A DNA stretch of 38,499 nt from Gammaproteobacteria bacterium. Lineage in GTDB: Bacteria > Pseudomonadota > Gammaproteobacteria > Steroidobacterales > Woeseiaceae. Both the position numbers and the translations under genes were made by a program. Every line of letters starts with the position of its first letter. Within the stretch, counting starts at the first letter, position 1. This document shows, one piece after another, positions 34,395 to 38,499 of this stretch. The DNA is taken from positions 1-38,499 of the forward strand of contig JAOUIH010000027.1 of the NCBI GenBank assembly GCA_029884165.1, written 5' to 3'. Under the pieces are notes generated by a model that saw only the letters and a list, made by a program, of their open reading frames with translations, made no database searches and had not been told where the DNA came from.

Positions 34395-35600
34395 TTACTC
34401 CCGGGTCCGCCTCCGCCGGGACAGGTCCTGCCCGGCGCGCGCCAGCCACGCCAGCACCTCGTCACGGTGTTCGTTCAGCCTGGGAGGCGGCTCGTCGACG
34501 CCCGGGCCGTCCTCGGACATCAGGAAACCGGCGTTGACGATCTCGACCGCCGCGCGGTCCGGCAATCCGTCTATTTCGAGCGGCAACTTCACGCGGCGGC
34601 TGTCGAGATGCGGGAAACGCGCCGCCTCGCCGACCTCGCGCGCCATGCCGCAGGGGATGCCGATCGCGCTCATCTCCGCTTCCCAGTCGGCGGCCGGCCG
34701 GGTCGCGAAGATACCGCTCAGCTCGTCGTGCAATACCTCCGCATGTGCGCGGCGCTGGTCCGGCGTGGCGTAGCGGTCATCCTCCAGCCAGTCGCGGCGG
34801 CCGAGGCAATCGGCCAGTGCCTCGAACTGGCGCTGCTGCACGACGCCGAGCGAGACCATGCGGCCGTCGCTCGCCACGAACACGCCGGAGGTCGGCTGCC
34901 CGCTGTAGCCGACGTTGCCAGTCCGCCGCAGCGCCTTCCCGGTCACGAGCAGCGGCACGATGGCCGACGTCATGAAGGCGAGCGTCGCATCGAACATCGC
35001 TACGTCGATGAACTCGCCCCCGCCGGATCGTTCGCGGCGCAATAGCGCGGCCAGGATCGCGAACGCCGCGGTCTGGCCGGTCAGCGTGTCGACGACAGGA
35101 AAACCGACGCGTACCGGCGGATCGCCAGGCTGGCCGCCGAGGCTCATCATGCCGCTCGTCGCCTGCACGATGTTGTCGATCGCGGGCCAGTCGCGGTAGG
35201 TGCTCTCGGTCTGGCCATAGCCCGACACCGAGCAGTACACGATCTCCGGGTTCAGGGACTCGACTGCAGCGTAGTCGAGCCCGAGCCGCAGCATGACTCC
35301 GGGCCGGAAATTCTCGAGCAGGACGTCCGACCTGCGGACAATCTGCCGCGCGATCTCCAGGTCTCCCGGATCTTTCAGGTCCAGTGCGATCGACTTCTTG
35401 CCGGCGTTCACGCCGATGAATGCCGGTGCCATGCCGTCGTAGCGGCGATCGTCACCGTAGTAACGCATCGCGTCACCGCGCGTCGGCTCCTCGATCTTGA
35501 TGACCGTCGCGCCCAGGAGCCGCAACAGGTGAGACGCGAACGGTCCGGCCATGACGTGGCTGAAATCCGCAACGACGATGCCTGCCAGGGGTTGCGCCAT
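34395..35600 (-). CDS. Class III CoA-transferase (CaiB/BaiF family)
   Basis: The ATG at 35600 overlaps the TGA of the preceding TRAP gene by one base (TGATG), with GGAGGG 7 nt upstream, so it is translationally coupled. The 401-residue protein has the family's opening LAGIVVADFSHVMAGPFA, the CoA-contacting VIKIEEPTRGD, and NAGKKSIALDLKDP. The probable catalytic Asp is D142 in WPAIDNIVQATSG, equivalent to the Asp that forms the acyl anhydride in Frc and CaiB. FIDVAMFDATLAFMT and a typical C-terminal lobe follow. It moves CoA between carboxylic acids; the acid is unknown. It is one of two family III members in the same operon. Confidence 0.92.
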   Translation of the reverse strand: MAQPLAGIVVADFSHVMAGPFASHLLRLLGATVIKIEEPTRGDAMRYYGDDRRYDGMAPAFIGVNAGKKSIALDLKDPGDLEIARQIVRRSDVLLENFRPGVMLRLGLDYAAVESLNPEIVYCSVSGYGQTESTYRDWPAIDNIVQATSGMMSLGGQPGDPPVRVGFPVVDTLTGQTAAFAILAALLRRERSGGGEFIDVAMFDATLAFMTSAIVPLLVTGKALRRTGNVGYSGQPTSGVFVASDGRMVSLGVVQQRQFEALADCLGRRDWLEDDRYATPDQRRAHAEVLHDELSGIFATRPAADWEAEMSAIGIPCGMAREVGEAARFPHLDSRRVKLPLEIDGLPDRAAVEIVNAGFLMSEDGPGVDEPPPRLNEHRDEVLAWLARAGQDLSRRRRTRE

Positions 35601-36634
35601 CAGGGTGCCCTCCTGCACTCCACCGTGCCCGTATCGGTGATACTGGCCTTTGCTGCCTGGTACACCGATAGACCATCGATGCCGTACGCGTCGAGCGCTT
35701 CTGCCGTCCGCCTCGCGTAACGCTCGTAAGTCTCGGCAAATCGCCGCTGATCTTCTGGCGGAATCGCCGTCAGCGTAATGCCCTGCGCCCGCCCGTACTC
35801 GGCGCCGGTCGTTACTGCCGCCAGCGTGCGCTCGGCCAGTGCCTGCTCCCACACCGGCACCCCGCGCAGGAGTACGTCACGGATGTCCCCCGGCAGGCTG
35901 TTCCACTTCCGCGTGCCCATCGCCCGCGCCGGGTAGGCTCCGCGCGGTACCTCGAACTCCGCGTAGTAGTGCGCGACTTCCGCAAAATGCAGCGACAGGA
36001 ACGTGTCGGTCGGCGCTATCACCCCGTCGATGATGCCCTTCGCAAGGGCCGAGTAGACCTCGCCCATAGGCATGCTCACGGGGTCCACGCCGAACTCGCG
36101 GAGCACCGGCAGCAGCTCCGTCGGCGCGCGAATGCGCAGCCCCTCCATGTCCGCAAGCGAATGTACCGGCGTGTTGCGCGTAAGCAGTCCCGGCAGGTTG
36201 CCTCCCTGCACGGCGAGCACTTCGAGACCGGCGAGTTCCGCCGCGAACTCCGGGCTCTGCTCAGCCATGCACCGGTAGAGGGCGACCTGGTTCCCGACGG
36301 TCCTGACGCCGCTGTAGAAGCCGGTCTGTGTGCGGAGCAGGTGCGCTCCGCCCTTTGCATAAATGGGCGTGATCAGCCCGATGTCCGCGACGCCGTGGCG
36401 GAGTTCGATCATCGACTGGTCCGACGACAGCAGCGCGCCGGACCAACTCGGCCGGATCCTGAGTCGGCCGGCGGCCTCGCGTTCGACGAACGCCATCCAG
36501 TCGCGGTCGGCGAGGCTGAACGGATGGTTGGGGCTGTAAGGCGAGGCGTAGACGAGCTCGATCACGCCGCTATCGATGTCCGCTGTGCCGCCGCAGCCGG
36601 CAAGGAGACAGAGCGTGAAGATGGCAGCTCTCAT
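35600..36634 (-). CDS. TRAP transporter DctP-type solute-binding lipoprotein
   Basis: The ATG at 36634 overlaps the upstream TGA by 4 nt (ATGA). The frame is open to 37063, but that part is Arg-rich antisense of the neighbouring gene. The 344-residue protein has a lipobox, LLAGC14, so it is lipid-anchored. The DctP signature is clear: the substrate-carboxylate Arg in MEGLRIRAPTELLPVL, then GVDPVSMPMGEVYSALAKG and IIDGVIAPTDTFLSLHFAE. Such proteins capture organic acids in the periplasm for a DctQM symporter, but no Q/M membrane genes are next to it. Located between a dehydratase-type gene and a CoA-transferase, it likely binds the acid the operon uses; that is inference. Confidence 0.9.
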   Translation of the reverse strand: MRAAIFTLCLLAGCGGTADIDSGVIELVYASPYSPNHPFSLADRDWMAFVEREAAGRLRIRPSWSGALLSSDQSMIELRHGVADIGLITPIYAKGGAHLLRTQTGFYSGVRTVGNQVALYRCMAEQSPEFAAELAGLEVLAVQGGNLPGLLTRNTPVHSLADMEGLRIRAPTELLPVLREFGVDPVSMPMGEVYSALAKGIIDGVIAPTDTFLSLHFAEVAHYYAEFEVPRGAYPARAMGTRKWNSLPGDIRDVLLRGVPVWEQALAERTLAAVTTGAEYGRAQGITLTAIPPEDQRRFAETYERYARRTAEALDAYGIDGLSVYQAAKASITDTGTVECRRAP

Positions 36635-37917
36635 GACAGTCCGCGCTCGAGCAGGAAGTTCTCGACCCGTGCGACCATCGCATCGTGATCCCAGTTGGCG
36701 GCATCCACCATGTCGGCGTCGAGCATGAGGACCGGGACACCCGCTGAGCGGAGGCTTTCGCCGACGAACAGAGTACCGCTTTGCGACAGGCGGTTGCCGG
36801 AGGGCTTCAGGATCACGGCCGCGTCGATGCCGCAGCGCTCGGCTTCGCTGACCATCCAGCCGTTCATCCAGGGCGGGAGATGCAGCACCTCGTTCAGCGA
36901 GCAGATGCGGCTGGCCAGGGCCTCCAGCGGACTGTCGCGAAGATCGCGGATGTACTGTGGCCCGGCGAAGGGCATGTACATGGACCACACGAATACCGCG
37001 CCGCAGCGCTCTTCGAGCGCCTGGTAGAAACCCGGGTCGTGCCACAGGCCGGCCCCGATCCACATGAGCCGGAGACGCTCACGGCTTGCACAGCCGATGC
37101 CCGCCTGGACACGGTGCAGCACCTCGTCACGAAACCGGCGGGCATGATTCACGGCCCAGTCGGAGCCGCGGTGCCACTGCGGAATCATCGTATTGGACAT
37201 CTGCTCCGCGATCGACACCGGGCACGGCCGGGCCGACCCGACCAGCGTGGCCGCCTCGGCGATGTACGACTCCTGTTCGTTGATGCGCTCCATAAGGCGG
37301 CGGAAGCGATCCATGTCGAAGCGCCTGGCCGTCCGTGACTCGAGGAACCGGATCAGGTCGCGCATCTCCTCGACCATCAGCGCGATGCGCGCCGGCTCGT
37401 AGACCCGTTCCCAGTCCGTACGGGAATGCCGGAACCAGTCCGGCTCCTTGTGCTGCCAGGCCGGTGCCTCCATCGCGAAGAACTCGGTGCCGAGCGCGTC
37501 TGCCCACTGTTCGAATACGCGCTGGATGCAGTCGCAGGTGAGCCGCGCCACCAGCGCCGTCGGCCGCGGCAGGCCGCCCCAGGGAGCCGTCCCCGGGTCG
37601 TTCGCGAGCGTGCAGGCGAGCCCGAGCGAGCAGTAACGGCAGGTATTGTCGGGAAAGCCGAGTTGCGAGAGCGTGTTGAAGTACTGGCGAGACAGTTGTT
37701 TCGCCGATATGTAGGCCGACCACCACTGGTTTGCGATGACAGGGATGTCCATCGCGTGGAAAATTTCGTGCGGCGTGTCGGCCTGTGCGACGACGAACGG
37801 ATCGCCGTTCTCGACGACACGGCGCTTCAGGTTTGCCCCGAATTCCTTCTGGTACGCGGTTGCCACCGCCGTGCAGGCGAGGTCCTTGCGGCTGCGCTTG
37901 CCCGTGCCCGCGTTCAC
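36631..37917 (-). CDS. 2-hydroxyacyl-CoA dehydratase / benzoyl-CoA reductase (HGD-D) type subunit
   Basis: Starts with GTG at 37917, overlapping the upstream TGA by 4 nt (GTGA). The 428-residue product resembles HgdB/BcrC-type subunits. Candidate iron-sulfur cysteines are C93 and C96 (NTCRYCSLGL), C102, and C128/C130 (LTCDCIQR). The HGD-D core includes RLMWIGAGLWHDPGFYQAL and the terminal VPVLMLDADMVDAANWD block, typical of the family's last Rossmann lobe. Such enzymes use a [4Fe-4S] cluster and a separate ATP-driven activator to remove water from 2-hydroxyacyl-CoA by ketyl-radical chemistry. Only one such subunit is seen here; a partner and the activator could lie beyond the window. It shares its operon with CoA-transferases, the usual supplier of CoA-esters. 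Confidence 0.8.
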   Translation of the reverse strand: MNAGTGKRSRKDLACTAVATAYQKEFGANLKRRVVENGDPFVVAQADTPHEIFHAMDIPVIANQWWSAYISAKQLSRQYFNTLSQLGFPDNTCRYCSLGLACTLANDPGTAPWGGLPRPTALVARLTCDCIQRVFEQWADALGTEFFAMEAPAWQHKEPDWFRHSRTDWERVYEPARIALMVEEMRDLIRFLESRTARRFDMDRFRRLMERINEQESYIAEAATLVGSARPCPVSIAEQMSNTMIPQWHRGSDWAVNHARRFRDEVLHRVQAGIGCASRERLRLMWIGAGLWHDPGFYQALEERCGAVFVWSMYMPFAGPQYIRDLRDSPLEALASRICSLNEVLHLPPWMNGWMVSEAERCGIDAAVILKPSGNRLSQSGTLFVGESLRSAGVPVLMLDADMVDAANWDHDAMVARVENFLLERGLS

Positions 37918-38499
37918 TCGAAGACTCCCGCTGCGGCCAGCTCCGCAACGACGGCGGCGGGCAGTCCCGCCAGTTCGCGAGCGACGAGTTCCGAGTGCTC
38001 GCCGATCGACGGGGCTCGAAACGGTTCCGGCTGACGCCCGGACAGCGTGACCGGCGTTCGCATGTGACCGAAGGGGCCGAGGATCGGGTGCTCCAGCGTC
38101 ACCAATGCGCCGCGTCCGGCAAGCCCGGCATCGCCCTCGATCATGTCCTCGACGTCCTGCACGACGCCCGCCGCGATGCCGGCCGCCTGCAGCGCGAGGA
38201 CGGCGTCGATGTCCTGCCGGGCCGAGGTCCAGGCCGCGATGTCCTCCCCGCCGAGCAGCGCGTCGAGCCTGGCCTGGTCCTCCGGCGTGAACAGGCTGAC
38301 GGCAACCCAGCGGTCCTGGCCCGCCGCCGGGTACACGTCCTGCCGGAATACGCCCCCGTCCTCGTTGCCGCGGCGCTGTGGCTCGGCGCCGCGCTGGCTC
38401 TCGAAGATCGCGTCCTTCATCTGCTGCACGCAGACCTCGTACATCGACGCATCGACGTGCGCGCCCTGACCGGAGTCCTTTCGCGCAGCGAGCGTCGCG
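37914..38499 (-). CDS. Class III CoA-transferase (CaiB/BaiF family), C-terminal part, cut by window end
   Basis: The frame is open to the window's right edge, reading TLAARKDSGQGAHVDASMYE upstream of an internal Met, which matches the family's central GxHVDxSL/MYE segment. The N-terminal half is outside. The visible C-terminal lobe has GQDRWVAVSLFTPEDQARL, EDIAAWTSARQDIDAVLALQ and the closing GEHSELVARELAGLP. It ends in TGA (37914-37916) that overlaps the next gene's GTG by 4 nt. It is a second CoA-transferase of the same operon, so either one primes the substrate and the other recycles CoA, or they act on different acids. That division is inference. Confidence 0.9.
   Translation of the reverse strand, partial: ATLAARKDSGQGAHVDASMYEVCVQQMKDAIFESQRGAEPQRRGNEDGGVFRQDVYPAAGQDRWVAVSLFTPEDQARLDALLGGEDIAAWTSARQDIDAVLALQAAGIAAGVVQDVEDMIEGDAGLAGRGALVTLEHPILGPFGHMRTPVTLSGRQPEPFRAPSIGEHSELVARELAGLPAAVVAELAAAGVFE

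Noticed and set aside
36635-37063. N-terminal extension of the TRAP lipoprotein
   Set aside because: It is out-of-frame with the dehydratase-like gene that occupies this stretch, and the lipobox requires the start at 36634.
1-38499. CRISPR array, tRNA, rRNA or intact insertion sequence
   Set aside because: I saw no regularly spaced direct repeats with spacers, no cloverleaf with a CCA-type end, no rRNA-like stretch and no transposase.

Overview
The window looks like a GC-rich chromosomal segment of a free-living, probably marine or sediment gammaproteobacterium. That placement is an inference from several things: a KefF/KefC pair close to the E. coli proteins, a C-terminal GlyGly-CTERM-like sorting tail, REP/REPIN-type intergenic palindromes, and a gene mix of TonB receptor, secreted amidohydrolases, GGT and TPR-sulfotransferase reminiscent of Woeseia-like lineages. 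I see no rRNA, tRNA, CRISPR array, phage module or intact transposase.

Layout. 1-1760: the end of a PYROXD2-like FAD oxidoreductase, followed 3 nt later by a GcvT-like folate protein. 1868-3439: a membrane-tethered relative of ABC_sub_bind periplasmic proteins. 3655-8851: two divergent secreted amidohydrolases, one with a C-terminal TPR-like tail and one with an N-terminal TolB-like propeller. 8956-12830 (minus): a Tat-exported SDR/epimerase, a TonB-dependent receptor and an SRPBCC protein. 13104-15242: a quinoprotein (PQQ) dehydrogenase with a C-terminal cytochrome c. 15284-18749 (minus): gamma-glutamyltransferase and a Tat-exported BBE-type flavoprotein. 18877-19660: a possible small orphan gene and a cluster of inverted repeats. 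19661-21622: a beta-propeller lipoprotein. 21665-23767 (minus): a large surface protein with delta-60 repeats, Calx-beta domains and a sorting tail. 24105-26096: a TPR-sulfotransferase. 26426-27799: an NDH-2 type dehydrogenase. 27818-29386 (minus): an M20 metallopeptidase. 29598-32155: kefF-kefC. 32278-34339 (minus): a secreted Cys-rich protein and an exported alpha/beta hydrolase. 34395-38499 (minus): a tightly overlapped operon of two class III CoA-transferases, a 2-hydroxyacyl-CoA dehydratase-type subunit and a TRAP-type solute-binding lipoprotein, running off the right edge.

How the genes work together. Much of the window suits scavenging of organic matter: outer-membrane import (TonB), periplasmic hydrolysis (amidohydrolases, GGT, M20 peptidase, alpha/beta hydrolase), periplasmic oxidation feeding the respiratory chain (PQQ-cytochrome c dehydrogenase, NDH-2) and CoA-dependent breakdown of an unknown acid (right-hand operon). 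KefFC is a separate electrophile-stress module.

The least explained items are the right-hand CoA/dehydratase/TRAP operon, three 11-bp direct repeats in the divergent region at 12877-12909, two subtypes of REP-like palindrome (one a perfect 25-bp REPIN-like hairpin), the membrane-tethered binding protein, and the Cys-rich secreted protein.
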